Positions 47,483-59,404 of a stretch of 64,000 bases of DNA are shown in pieces. The stretch comes from Achatina immaculata (Eukaryota > Mollusca > Gastropoda > Stylommatophora > Achatinidae), in NCBI GenBank assembly GCA_009760885.1, contig CM019717.1:47260866-47324865 (forward strand). The letters are read 5' to 3'. Position 1 is the stretch's first letter; each line of letters begins with the position of its first letter. A model generated the notes under the pieces. The model had not been told where the DNA came from. It saw only the letters and a list, made by a program, of their open reading frames with translations, and did no database searches. Both the position numbers and the translations under genes were made by a program.

Positions 47483-48190
47483 GATGGCTATCGTTTTCTT
47501 ATGGATTTTATTAGGTTCTTTTCCTCATTTGCGTTTGTTAGACATCTCCTGTCTGTCTCTTCTGCTCAGCAAGATTTATTTTTCTTTCAGTAGAAGTTTA
47601 AAGGGCCGAAACGCTTGCCTGACAGGGGGTGGGGGTGTACTTCTCTGATGACCTGAGGAGTTGTGTTGTTGCTTTGCGCTCTACAACGGAGAACTTCCTG
47701 CCGATCTCATTGCTAACTGGAAAATCTGAGAAACATTAATCTGACGTGTGTGAAGTTTGTAACAAGAATTCTTGAAGATAAATTTCTATTACATTTTTTA
47801 ACCTCTCTCTCTTCTTAGTTCTCTCTTTCTCTCCCTGTCTTCCTCTCTCTCCTCTCTCTCTTTCTCATTCTCTCCTTCTCTCTCTAATTGCCCCCAACTT
47901 CTCTCTTTCTCTCTCCCTCTCAGCAGAATGTCAGACGGGCCTGCGTGCCCAATTCTTAACCCTTTGAAAATAAAGTATGTTCGTTCGTTCGTTCCACTTT
48001 CTCATCCTCTCTTTCTCTCTCTCTCTCTCTCTCCCTTTCCGTTTCTCCCTCTTTCTCTCTTCTTCCAACTCTCTCTTACCTTCTCCCCCCCCCCTCCGGT
48101 CTCTCTGCAGTTAGTCCAGCAGCATAATAAGCACACACACAAAAACTTCTTCGTGTCTAAAATAATGATGAAAGTAGATGGAGCTTCGTG
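47483..48190. other. Unassigned, pyrimidine-rich
   Basis: Extended CT/CTTT-rich sequence at about 47800-47925 and 47998-48110. No gene recognised. Confidence 0.5.
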
Positions 48191-48200
48191 GTTCAGTTTT

Positions 48201-48567
48201 CATCATCATCATCAGGTGCCGTGCCGACTGGCGTTGGCTATTATGCTTCTCTAGAGTACACGATCCTTCATGTAGGCCATCAGCTCAGTTGGTGATCTCT
48301 CACACCATCCCGTCAGACTGTCCAGTATCATTTCTCTTGGTCTTCCTCTTGATCTTCTTCCTTCTATTTTTCCTGTTGTTATAATATTTTCAATGCCCCC
48401 TCTTCTCATTGCATGTCCTATGAAAGTACACTGTCTCTCTCTTATCCTTTTGACAAGATTTGTTGTCTCTCCAGCTCTTCTCATACATTCTTCATTAGTT
48501 ATTTTTGCTGTCCAGGGGATTCGCAACATTCTTCTAATAAACCACATTTCTGTTGTAATAAACCACA
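48201..48567 (-). mobile_element. LINE family A, copy A3, with imperfect 10-bp target-site duplication
   Basis: Minus strand: AEMWFIRRMLRIPWTAKITN, RIRERQCTFIGHAMRRGG, RRSRGRPREMILDSLTGW and ELMAYMKDRVL-stop. It is nearly identical to A1, with the (GAT)n tail at 48201-48214. GTTCAGTTTT (48191-48200) and GTTCAATTTT (48568-48577) flank it with one difference. The last 15 bp at the 5' end repeat an AATAAACCACA word, suggesting a small duplication during integration. Confidence 0.85.
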
Positions 48568-48577
48568 GTTCAATTTT

Positions 48578-49960
48578 ACAACAACAAAAAGATAGAAAGA
48601 GTGAGGAAAGTGAACAAGAAACAAGAATGGCAGAAAACAGAATAAACACATACAAATAAGAAACATTCAACAGTCCAATATTTCGGCAAAAACTTTTTTT
48701 TTCAAGAATCATGTACAAAAACTATACAACAGATAAATGCACGAAAAACAGATTAAAAAACATAGTTTTTTTTTTTTTTTGGGGGGGGGGGGGGGTCTCC
48801 TCGTAAGAAAGGCGGGCAGCTTCACTGACAACTGAAGATGCTAAGCAGAACTGTAGCATCCCAAACTGGACCTCAGCATATACTGAAGCTCATTTATGAA
48901 TGCCAGTTGAAATAAATTTATCCAAATAACTGTTTTGCGTATGTGACTAATAATATCAGTAACTGTGGGCAGCGCCGAGAAAGAGCTTCTATAAACAGAA
49001 GCTTATAAAAATTTTTTTAAAAAATCATCTGAGATCAGCTTTGATTGAAGAAAGACTAAATGGGCTAGTGACTCCATATACGGTTTCAATCTGGGTGAAA
49101 ATGGGTAGGACTTTGCAAAGCAAAAGGACCTGAGAAATTAGCTTTTGAATTGCGACTTGGCATATAAATGTAAACATTTCGTTAAAATCCTTTTACTATA
49201 AGTTTACTAAGTGCAACGCATATTTTTTACTTAATTGAAAAAAAAACCTTCCATTTAAAGTAAACATTAACCTGTCTGTCTTTGTATAAACAGTATGTAC
49301 TAAATCTAGGCTGCGTGCTCAGAAATTTAAGTTAACTTATAGATCACTTGGGTTGACGAATGCTAGTAAAAAAAATTAGACAAATAGACAGTGGACAAAA
49401 CTTTGACAGTAAGAATGCCGTCCTTGTAAAGAATACAACTTCGCATTGTATCTGTGCTTCACAAAGGAACGGCGCTATTGATCTTGTGCCTACGGGCGGC
49501 ACCAGCACAAGGGGCGGGCTTGCATGCTGGCAGATATTCTGCTTTTCTTAATAGTTTTCTTTGACACAGCTGCCGAGGTACCCATTTGTTTTTCTTCTTC
49601 AGCTAGGCAACAATAGCAACGAGGATAGAACATATTGCCTTCAGTCCGATGAACTGCGCCGTAGTCTGTTAGGCTGCTCCCATCTTCCTGTAGTCTGACA
49701 CAAGACACACATGAATCATGCTGCTGTGTGGGGTTCTATCTTCTTTTCAGAAAAAAAAGAGCATTGAATTGAACAGAAGAATGTATTTTAATTACCCATA
49801 TATTTGCTGTATAAGATCTGGACTGTGAGTCCAGTGGGAGAAAAAAAAATTCTGCTTCCTCCTGAACGTTTAATATCATGTGACCAGAGAATTGTTATTC
49901 TGCGCTGGCAGTGACCATGTTTGTTTATAAAACAAAGAAAAGAAAACGCACACACAGAGG
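48578..49960. other. Unassigned interval
   Basis: Contains a T15-G15 double homopolymer at about 48767-48796. Frames at 49360-49551 (plus) and 49490-49708 (minus) have no recognisable family. A GGTACCCATTT word at 49576 resembles the SINE body but has no accompanying head. Confidence 0.4.
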
Positions 49961-50337
49961 CTCACGTCTACAAACACACAGACATGGACACATATTTAGT
50001 CAACACACACACACGTCTACAAACACACAGACATAGACACATATTTAGTCAACACACACACGTCTACAAACACACAGACATGGACATATATTTAGTCAAC
50101 ACAAACACGTCTACAAACACACAGACATGGACACATATTTAGTCAACAGACACACGTCTACAAACACACAGACATGGACACATATTTAGTAAACACACAC
50201 ACACGTCTACAAACGTACAGACATGGACACATATTTAGTCAACACACACACGTCTACAAACACACAGACATGGACACATATTTAGTCAACACACACACGC
50301 CTACAACCACACAGACATGCACACATATTTAGTCCAC
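49961..50337. repeat. 47-bp minisatellite, about eight copies
   Basis: GTCTACAAACACACAGACAT with ACACATATTTAGTCAACACA recurs at 49966, 50015, 50062, 50109, 50156, 50205, 50252 and 50299, i.e. 47 bp, with 49 bp where one extra CA is present. Slippage of the internal (CA)n explains the two lengths. Confidence 0.94.
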
Positions 50338-50346
50338 AAACAGGCC

Positions 50347-50608
50347 TGAAGTGGAGGTGGATTGGCCACACTCTGAGGAAGCCCGACATCAGCATAACAA
50401 GACAGGCACTGACATGGAATCCTTAAGGAAATAGAAAACGAGGAAGACCTAGACTTACTTGGAGAAGAGAAATTATGACAGTGCTCAGAGACAAGGGATA
50501 CACATGGAAGAGAATAAGTCCAAAAAACAGGGATAACTGGAGAGCCTTTATCCGTGGCCAATGCTCTCAAGGGAGTGAAAGGCGATGATGATGATGATGA
50601 TGATGATG
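50347..50608 (+). mobile_element. LINE family H, copy H2, with 9-bp target-site duplication
   Basis: Plus strand: [25 protein letters not shown]-stop-GNRKRGRPRLTW, IMTVLRDKGYTW and FIRGQCSQGSERR, then the (GAT)n tail. AAACAGGCC flanks it at 50338-50346 and 50609-50617. It inserted at the edge of the 47-bp array. One stop replaces the Gln of NPQGN. Confidence 0.88.
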
Positions 50609-50617
50609 AAACAGGCC

Positions 50618-50832
50618 AGAAAGAGATAGGCGTAACTATGGCAGGAGCAAAAAAAAAGTTTCCTTCCCCATCAGACTTATCACACACTCCCACAAACAAT
50701 ATTTAAAAAAAGAATAGGTTATGGCCTATGATAATGATATCTGATAAATGAAAAACTGACATGATTATGGTAATGGAATATGATAATGATAAATTAGAAA
50801 CTGAAATACTATTAAAGTGATAGACATATGCG
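50618..50832. other. Short unassigned stretch
   Basis: AT-rich with nothing recognised. Confidence 0.35.
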
Positions 50833-50840
50833 GACTAAAT

Positions 50841-51051
50841 CAGCGGTCCTTAACCTTTTCTCAGTCGTAGACCATCATTCTGGCCTGAGAACCGCTGTGA
50901 CCTCCTCACTAAAAATAGAGCAATAAATGGGGCCCAGATGACGCTAAGATTTTTTTTTCAGTCGAGCCAATCCATGTAATGATCCAGGGACTCCCGAAAA
51001 TCCTTCGGTGGACCCCCTGAGATCCATGGATTCCCACATTAAGAACCACGA
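50841..51051. mobile_element. hAT-type MITE, 211 bp, with perfect 8-bp target-site duplication
   Basis: GACTAAAT flanks the element at 50833-50840 and 51052-51059. The left end CAGCGGTCCTTAACCTTTTC and the right end (reverse complement) TCGTGGTTCTTAATGTGGG are imperfect terminal inverted repeats of the CAG-GGTTCTTAA type known from hAT-superfamily elements, and 8-bp duplications are typical of hAT. The interior contains GGACCCCCTGAGATCCATGG-like text seen in such MITEs. It is non-coding and would need a transposase in trans. Confidence 0.88.
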
Positions 51052-51059
51052 GACTAAAT

Positions 51060-53198
51060 GTTTTGGACAGACATGATTGTAGAGGGGAATTAACTCAGGG
51101 AGGAATAAAATTTTCACAGAAGTTATAGATAAATGCTGCTGTACAGAAAATGAATTGGTATGAAAGCTGATGTAAGGAAGTATTTGCTGAGAAAAGGCGC
51201 TGTTAACCCAAGGATGATATAAGCCAGACTTTGTTGGAAGACAATAAGTGTAACAAAAATCTGGTGCTCTGTGCAGGCAGGTAAAGAAAATAAGATTTGT
51301 ACATCAATTACAAGAACATCATTAATCAATATTTTGTGATATGATATGGGATGTTAATGAAAATAGATAACATCAACCAAGTTTGCAAAAGCGACTTAAA
51401 GACGCAAAGTTTATGAAGTAGAAATGAATATTGACGATACAAACAGTAGCTGGGCCAATCTTTCAACACAAAACATGAAGAGAGAATTTTTTTAGACCTA
51501 CAGGACTGTTTAGAAAAATGCGACAAAAAAAAAAAACAAACAAACAATACAAACCTGAATGTAAGAGGATCTATTTTGTTTTTAATTATTGCATGATTTA
51601 GGATTAGGGCTAAACTTCAGACTGTTACAGCTAATCTTTTCAGAATATTTCTCAGAGCATTGAAGTTCTAAATAGGGCTGTACTTTTTTTTTGTTGTATA
51701 TGATTCGCATTTCAAACATTGTTGCTTAGCTAAACTGAAATAGTAAAGACGATCTGAACGAACAATATTTCATTTAGAGAAGATGGATCAAAGAGAAAAG
51801 GCCTGGGAATTCCTTGTCTTGAGTTAAATTTAACAATGCTCACAACGAACCCGTAATGTTAAAATTATACGAGTTTATGAAGAAGCGTGATTATAAAGAA
51901 TGTTACGTGGCGGCTGAATCCAGCTTGTATCTGCTTCCAGTTTCTACCCATGCTCCCTGCTGCTGGGAGCTGTAACGTCTGTGACAGATAATCAGTCTAC
52001 AACAGCGTCACAGATTTCTTCCATTGCACAGATCTGAAGCTGTTTGTAATTTCATTGGAGGAAGCTCGGATGTGTATGCTCGTCTGTAATTATATTTTTA
52101 AAAAACACACACATGAATACATTAAAGGCAAAATACTGGGATGTTTTTTTTTAAAAACCCATTTCCTGTTTATTCTGGTATGAAATTTTAAGGAAATAAG
52201 ATTTTACGAAACTACAATTAGAGTTAGGAATGTTAACCAGTAAAAGATCAAACGTGATTGCAAATACGGAGACCCATTTGACCTGTCGATGAGTCTTTGT
52301 TGGACTATGACCATAAATGTGGTACCACGTGTGCAGTTACCATGGTTACTAAGCACTCGAGAAGTGTAAACGCGCGTGAAAACAGAAAAATAGCGCTGCC
52401 GTGTTCACTGAAATGGCTGTTCGCAAATTAATAACTAGAAAACTGTGATATTATATCTGCCACCGTCAGGTTCAAGACTGATAGCATTTGGTCTACACAG
52501 TGGGGTCTCTCACTTTAATTTGGGCGTCCTTGTTTTGAGAGTAATGTCTTTGTGTCGTCCTTTGATTTTGTTGTCTCTGCGTCTCTTTGCTCTCTAGCCG
52601 TGAGCTGTTCCATCTGGGAGGGTTCCTTGATAAATTGTTAACCATATAAACACTTTAGCTGTCTCGTTCTTTTATGATTATTTTTATTTTTATTTTTTAT
52701 TTCCGTTCATTCAATGTATGTTGTTGATTTCCTTTCAATGCAATTATTGGCCCCATGCTCCAACCTCCAACCTCTATAACCTCTAACCCCTAACCTGGGA
52801 TAGACTTTGGATTGGTCAGGGAACACAGGCTGCCACACCTCGACAAGGGAGCAGCACTATGTGGCAGAAAAATAATTATACCAATAATAATTTGACCAGC
52901 AATATACTATATATATATATATATCACAGATAAATGTAGACGAAGCTTAAAAAGCAGGTACCCTTCATATGGTCAGTACTTTTGCCTTATTTTGTGAACT
53001 CAGCTAGACTGATGCTGAATTTCGTGTTGTCCGCTTTATATGGTGTCATATTTTTACCATCACTGACTGAAAGCTATATCTGCAAAGCAAACAGTTGTAC
53101 TTCGCAGCTTGTGCGCTATATATCACCTTACATCTAGCTCCCTAAATTTCAATTCACTGCTAATGCTCTTTAAAAAAAAAAATCGTAGCTTCGGTCCC
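51060..53198. other. Unassigned interval
   Basis: About 51900-52090 is non-repetitive and somewhat GC-richer, with GTAACGTCTGTGACAGATAA and nearby words. A short CCAACCTCCAACCTCTATAA-type imperfect repeat lies at about 52758-52797, and (TA)n at 52905-52923. No gene recognised. Confidence 0.4.
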
Positions 53199-53207
53199 AG
53201 TTATCAA

Positions 53208-53490
53208 TTCATTCATTCATTCATTTGCATGTCCCTTGCGGAACTTTGCCTCCCTAACAGCACTCCTGTAGGCCTCTCGGTTGTGAGCAAGATGGCCTGC
53301 TGCTGTTGCATCCATTTCCAGATCGTCAACGATGTCGTGCAGCCATCTTCGTCTTGGTCTTCCTCTTTTTCTTTTTCCCATTATGTATCCTTCCAATACG
53401 GTCTTCTCTAAATTATCATGACGTTTAATGTGTCCAAAATATTTCAGTTTTCTCTCTTTAATCCTCTTCACTAGCCAGCCTTCTTCAATA
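53208..53490 (-). mobile_element. LINE family E, copy E3, with 9-bp target-site duplication
   Basis: The minus strand is open for 84 codons: KRIKERKLKYFGHIKRHDN, GKRKRGRPRRRWLHDIVDD, NREAYRSAVREAKF and KGHANE-stop, then an (ATGA)n tail. AGTTATCAA flanks it at 53199-53207 and 53491-53499. Confidence 0.9.
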
Positions 53491-53499
53491 AGTTATCAA

Positions 53500-54914
53500 A
53501 AACACGTTTACGAATGTTCACACAAGCGCTGTGTGCAGTATGTGTTTCCCAATGAATAAATATTCTGTCAGTGATCGAACGTTATTCGTGACATAAAATA
53601 AAGTCTATCCGCGTGCGCGTGCATTTGGGCCAAGTAGTTTAACCCGATTTTCACACACAAAATACGTGTACTTATATTTTATTGGAAACCGACGGCCATT
53701 ACAGCACTTTCATAAAATAAACTTTATCTCGCCTGACAAATATTTCTTACTTCAGCGCTTGAAAATGAAACAAACATCTGCACTGTTCGATAATTAAAGT
53801 ATTAAAACTTAATGGATGAACTAAAAAGTTCCCAAATGGACGGCATTTATTGATGGCACCTTTAATCCCCTTATCAAAGGAACAAAGTTCAAAGAAAGAG
53901 TATGATTGGCACTCTCTGCAAGACTCTGCATGAGCATGTATTCCTGACATTTGCTTAGAGCTTCTTGAAAGAAGCAGCTGGTTCATTTCGCCGAGGATTT
54001 AAAACGCCTTGACACCCCCCCCCCCCCCGCCCAACCTTACCTCCCTGTTTTTTTTTCCTCTTTTCAGTAGGAAGTTTTATAACAGAAGAATTGAAACTCT
54101 TTTCCTGTATTTATTTTTGCAGATGTCAACAAGCTGAAGGCGCCGCTAACAATGTTGATAAATAAAGTTGCATGATGGAGTTTTATCAAAGACAAGAAGA
54201 GATTATATGAGAAGGCAAAAGATGCTGACAAAATGCAATGAAAGGTAACAAGTGCAATCAATATTTCAGCAAGTGCCTTGTTCAGGGACGCAAAGCAAAA
54301 AACAAGAAACTATAATTTTTGAGTATACATACATACATATATACATACATACATACATACATACATACATACATACAGAAAAAAAACGAGTAAAAAAAAG
54401 CAACCGAAAATATACTGAAAAAAAAACACTGTATACGAAAAATGTTCACTCTTTTCATATTTTTTATCACTAGTTACATCGTTTGACGTACAGTTACTTT
54501 TTTTTAACCTCGCCTCATGTGTGTGAGTGCGTGCGTTTGTTTGACTGTGTGTCTATGTGTGTGCTTGTGTGTGTATGTATACTACTTTTAAAAACTCCTA
54601 TAATTTTCTTGAATATTATTTTTCATCAATTTTTACCATATTTAAGCGTGGAGCATTGCCCAATGGCTACATTAAAAAAAAAAAACTATTTTGACACTTT
54701 AATAAACGAAATAAATAGAGGATAGTGAAATGACAGTTCACACGAAAGCGTCCCTGGACAAAGAGTTAATTTTACTTGTAATGATGTCATTATCCTACAT
54801 AAACAAGAACAACTAATGAACTGTGCTTGTTTCTTTTGACAATGGACAAAGTTTTCCGAGTAGATCCCAAACTATAAACAAAGGGAACCAGATTCAAGTA
54901 GATTTTCTTCTGCC
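53500..54914. other. Unassigned interval with microsatellites
   Basis: A C14 run at about 54016-54029, (CATA)n at 54328-54377 and (GT)n-rich sequence at 54521-54580. No gene family recognised. Confidence 0.45.
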
Positions 54915-55020
54915 CTATTTGTGGCTTCTTGCTCTGACAACGAAGACTGGGATGACGACCAACACACATCGCCAGTGTCTTGGAGAAAGCGGAAAAGAAA
55001 GGGACCGCTGATAGTATCAC
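54915..55020 (+). CDS. Possible exon, unknown gene
   Basis: The plus strand reads VASCSDNEDWDDDQHTSPV, then SWRKRKRKGPLIVSRDC, an acidic patch followed by a basic, nuclear-localisation-like patch. The overlapping frames on both strands are also open, and I see no clear splice pair, so the call is weak. Confidence 0.2.
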
Positions 55021-55156
55021 GAGATTGTGACAAATGCTCTGTTGAAATATTAGTAACCTGTAGATTTTTAAAACTCTGTTGTTCTTTTTTTTATTTCAGA
55101 ATCATTTGTGAATTTTTTTGTGTGAATTTTTGTGTGTGTTAATAAGTATGTATTAT

Positions 55157-55522
55157 AAGTGCCATGCCGCGTGATGTAGGCAATCATTTCTCTCCACAAT
55201 TCCCTGTCTTTTGCGTTGATTATGAGATCCGCCGGTGACTTTCTTCCTAGCCACACTGACAGCCCATCCAGTAACTTCTTTCTCTGTCTTCCTCTGTCTC
55301 TTCCTCCCTCAGTTTTTCCACTTGGCATAGTGTGTTCCAATTTTCCTCTTCTCAAGAAATGTTCCATAAATCTCGCTTGTCTACCTCTGATCTTTGCTAT
55401 AATTTGCTTTTTAACTCCAGTCTCTCTTACGACTTCTTCGTTTGTTTTCTTAGCTGTCCATGGTACCTTCAACATCCTTCTTATAAACCACATTTCCATG
55501 GCCTCCATTTCTCCATGGAGGC
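55157..55522 (-). mobile_element. LINE family F, copy F2, with 10-bp target-site duplication and a foldback 5' end
   Basis: Minus strand: MEMWFIRRMLKVPWTAKKTN, IIAKIRGRQARFMEHFLRR, GRDRGRQRKKLLDGLSVWL and LWREMIAYITRHGT, with no (ATTG)n tail. TATGTATTAT flanks it (55147-55156 and 55523-55532). The 5' end carries GCCTCCATGGAGAAATGGAG ending GC, an 8-bp-arm inverted repeat not found in F1. It may come from a template switch or 5' inversion during integration. Confidence 0.88.
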
Positions 55523-55532
55523 TATGTATTAT

Positions 55533-56596
55533 TAGCTGTCAGTTTATTGATAATTTGTTGCAAAATTAAGTTAATGCTACGAAATGCAGCGATTTGAATC
55601 TTAGAACTCTCTTAATTTGTAACCCGTCTATGGAATTATTTCAGATTAAAAAGATTTTGTCCTTCGACCAGACAGGAACTGTCAGTTGGTTATGCAAGAC
55701 GAAATCCGAAGGGGAAATGAGGAATGTGTACCCATAGGATTCAAACGCAGCGTAGAGGAGGAAGGGATGCCCCATGAACTTGTCGATGGCTGCGCTGTTA
55801 TATCATGGGTTCTTGTAGAAATTTAGCGAATAGGAAACAACGAGGATTGCTCACAGTAAAGTTACAGAGAACTGTATTGTGTGGAGAGCCTAGAGAAAAT
55901 ACAAAGCACTTAAGAGAAAGTAAAAGAATGACATGACTGGAATCAGTAGTCTGTCAGAGGTGCGCACGAGGTTTTAGGTATAAGGTTTCGGCCAGATCCG
56001 GGCTCTCTGACCCAAACAACTGCGTCCTGCACAACATCGTTCGTTAGTTACTGACGTCCTTTTCGACGTGACAGTGGATCAGAAAATGTTGAGAACCGTT
56101 ACACTTTTTTGATGACCTACAAGATAGGAAACTGTTGTTTGAAGCGTTGCAGTATTTTCATCTTACACGTAAAGACATAAGGTTTAATCCTTTCAGAAGC
56201 ACGCAAATCACATCCTTATTTAGCTAATTACCTGCTCTCAGCCAGCTTCCGGTTGATGAGGTAACGTCCCACTGCTTCGGAAGTCTCCTGGGAACAATTG
56301 CTATTGCCTGAAGTAGCCAATGAAAACCAAGAGCCCATATTATTGCCACGAATCAGATTTCACAAGAAGTTATAAAATGTACCCGACTCTAAGGTCTTCC
56401 CGTTGTCTCTGGTCCGCACTGCGTGATTATAGAAAGTGCAGGACATTTGGGAACTGGCTTATTGCCGGGAAAATGGTGGGCAAAAGGAAGTTAGTGTTGA
56501 CATTTGCAGTGACCAGAAAAGACAGAAGTTGTATGCAGGGAATGTCACTAATGGAGATTTCCTGCGTGTGTGCTCATGCGCATATGTGTACGTACA

Positions 56597-56649
<53 letters not shown>

Positions 56650-57395
56650 TTTGAATCTGCGGACATGAAGATCTTGAAATCGATACCATGATAAAGATCT
56701 TGGAATAAATAGTATAAACCAGACTGGGCGAAGAGTGCTGTGGTAACTTGCCCAGCTTCTCAGAGAGGACCAGAAAAGTTTATTTCTCACCAGCTTTACC
56801 ATTGAGACACACATAATAAAGTCTCACACAACAGGCTGCGCTGAAAAATCAAGACATCTTGCTCCAAGAGAACAATGTGGTAGCAGGATTCGCCAGTATT
56901 TGTTTCAGTCGTCCAGAAGTCAGTGCTGTTCCTAAAGCTCGACATCTGTGAGTACTTCAGACCTAAAACTGTCACAGATAATTTGCTTTCCAGTACCTTC
57001 CAGTTTTTCTTATATTTATTAACAAGTCTGTGACTTGAAGTAACAAGAAATACAGCTTCTGTAACGCAGTTATAGGAATGATTTCGATATAAATCTTTTT
57101 ACGTCATGTCCGGTTGCTAGCATTCAAAGCCTTGAAATTATCACTTGCTTAATTTTTTACCTTTAAAGTATATTCCGAAGTCTTGAATCTGATATTAATA
57201 ATCTACAGACTTTGTCTTCTTTCTCTTAATAAATAATTTTATAGACCTCTTACATTCCAGCCTTCATTTCACTTTCCAAAAACAAGAATACCCATTCTCA
57301 TAAAACATGTTATAATGAAAGCTCAGCCCGTTTCATTCAAATTACCTTGTTTATCTCATTGTAAATGCAATAGTTTTGCACTAAACTTTGCTCTT
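55533..57395. other. Unassigned interval
   Basis: (GT)n and (GA)n microsatellites at about 56596-56645. No gene family recognised; the frames at 56320-56654 have no family character. Confidence 0.4.
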
Positions 57396-57403
57396 GGGAG
57401 GTA

Positions 57404-57658
57404 TATATCTTTCTCTGAACCTTAAGTACCCAAGGCACAAGGGACTTCGCAAGGGTTTTCCACAAACTCCTGTTCTTTACCTTTTTTCTGCTCTTGCCCA
57501 GGTGACCACTCTATTGCTCAACATCCTCCCTGTTGTTCTTCTCCATGTTTTCTTTGGTCTGCCCTTACTTCTGTTCCCCTATGGTGTCCATCTTAGTGCT
57601 ATTATTAGTAGTGGGTCGTCATTCATCCAGAGCACATGTCCCAACCATCGCCAACTTC
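57404..57658 (-). mobile_element. LINE family G, copy G2, with 8-bp target-site duplication
   Basis: The plus-strand text AACCTTAAGTACCCAAGGCA ... CTCTTGCCCAGGTGACCACT ... AGCACATGTCCCAACCATCG parallels G1. The minus strand therefore encodes the WLGHVL and GRP-TWRRT C-terminus, with frame damage. GGGAGGTA flanks it at 57396-57403 and 57659-57666. Confidence 0.83.
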
Positions 57659-57666
57659 GGGAGGTA

Positions 57667-59017
57667 CAGTGCTCCGGATTACAAAAGTGCCTGGATCTTC
57701 ACGTGGTAAGTCTGGAGTGTAGAAATCGGTCGCCGTGAAAGTTAATATGTAGGCCGCTTTGTCTTGGTCATTACGAAGGATACATTAAAATGGCTACTCC
57801 ATTTTTTTAATCCATTAAACCAAACTGGGAAAGTAATAGATGATATATCTTTAAAAATCTCCTTAAAACTGAATACCAGTATCATAAAAGTTCATTCACT
57901 GGGTGTTTTGTTATTGACAAAATCATCTCCAGTCCACGATATTCGCCGAGGAAGCGCTCTTGGAAGGAAAAACAAAATCTAATATTTGTATATGATTGAC
58001 ATTGTTATAACCCGACATGAATACTTAATTTGATCCAAATATCGCTTCATTTCCTCATTCTGGAAATGGCGTATTTTGGAAGGGTTAATCTGACTGCTGC
58101 AATTGATTTAATAAAATACAGCAGAAAAGCTAAGTGGTAGTGTAGTATTATATTTTACTGGACTGACGGGGAATAGTGTTCAATCTTTTACTCTATCTAG
58201 CCGTCGTCGTACTGAGTGGTGGAAGGCTGACTACCCCATACGTTCACACTTTACATATAAATAACATGCACACGAAACAACAATCCTTTTTTTTTTACAA
58301 AAATCACGATTCTTGTATTTACACATTCTGATCCACAAGGCAACACGCATCAAACGAATTCCATGCACATGATGTCCATATATTTCCAACATGCATTATC
58401 GAATCATAAAGAAAACATTTCCTTGAATAATATGAGTTCAACCCTGATTGCAAATGCACACAACTAAACTACACATGTCAGCCTCCATCTATCGAATGAC
58501 CATCTTCGTTCACGTCTGAACAATGACACGGTCGCTGGACTCCAACGTGCTCAGCCTATCGAATCTCTTAAACTTCTCTCTTCTCGTCTTATATACCCGA
58601 TCAGCGACGGACTCGAAGGTCTGGGCATATTCGTTAAAAAAAAAACCTGTCTCTGGCCAGTGGGATTTCCAATTAAAACCCGGTCACTGCTTGCTTTTTC
58701 CCCACTCCCTACAGTAGGAGAAGCAGTGAAAGGTCAAGAGAAAAAAAAATCATAAGCAGTATAGCGCCATGGCATGTGTTAAAAAAAAAAATCCATCAGT
58801 TCAGCTGATGGAAAATATCAAGGATTGAGATTTGTGAAAGAACAAGACTGCCAAAGTCTGTCGTTAGGGCATCTGATAATGATCTGACTTTGATACATGT
58901 TATGATAAATAAACAAAGGTAAATTAGCAGGAAACAAGAGGAGCATTATAAAGTACAGAGAGGCAGGATTCTCAAGGCTGTAGTTTTTCTTCTGCATTCT
59001 TATAAACTGAACGAAAC
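57667..59017. other. Unassigned interval
   Basis: AT-rich with nothing recognised. Short frames at 57764-57982 and 58523-58717 have no family character. Confidence 0.4.
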
Positions 59018-59404
59018 TCTTACATCTTACATCCTTCTCATGTTGTTAAAGGTCACATAGGGCTCGTAAGGTAGTTCGCCAAGATTTCCTGTTTTCGCGA
59101 GCTTTTCAACCTCATCAAGAGATTTTATGCCTACTAATTTGGCCTCTCTTAACAACGTCCTCTATAGAGATTCACGTGTTCGACCTCGTTTTACTTCGGC
59201 CTATTGTGTTCCACTTGATAGGTTGTTTGGGAATTTTCTGCCTATTTCTTCTCATCATGTGACCGACATATGTTCATTTCCTTTTTCTGATCACCCACGA
59301 GACAGGTTGTTGTTGTTGGCTCATCTGACTTATCTCTGTGTTGTTCTTGAATTCGTCCCACTTTTTACCGAGTATTTTTCTTAGGCATTTGTTTTCAAAA
59401 GACT
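59018..59404 (-). mobile_element. LINE family B, copy B4: 3' fragment
   Basis: The minus strand starts with the SFENKCLRKIL position (AGTCTTTTGAAAACAAATGC) and continues through the VGHMMRR, GRTRE-like and EVEKLAKT positions to RALCDL-like codons and an ATGTAAGATGTAAGA tail. It matches B1 to B3 in opposite orientation. Its truncated 5' end lies exactly at the 3' tail of LINE E1. Confidence 0.8.

Noticed and set aside
49570..49590. GGTACCCATTT word resembling the SINE body
   Set aside because: No tRNA-like head or other shared block accompanies it.
49961..50337. Regularly spaced repeats resembling a CRISPR array
   Set aside because: The units are tandem with no unique spacers, and the genome is animal. 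The same holds for the other minisatellites.
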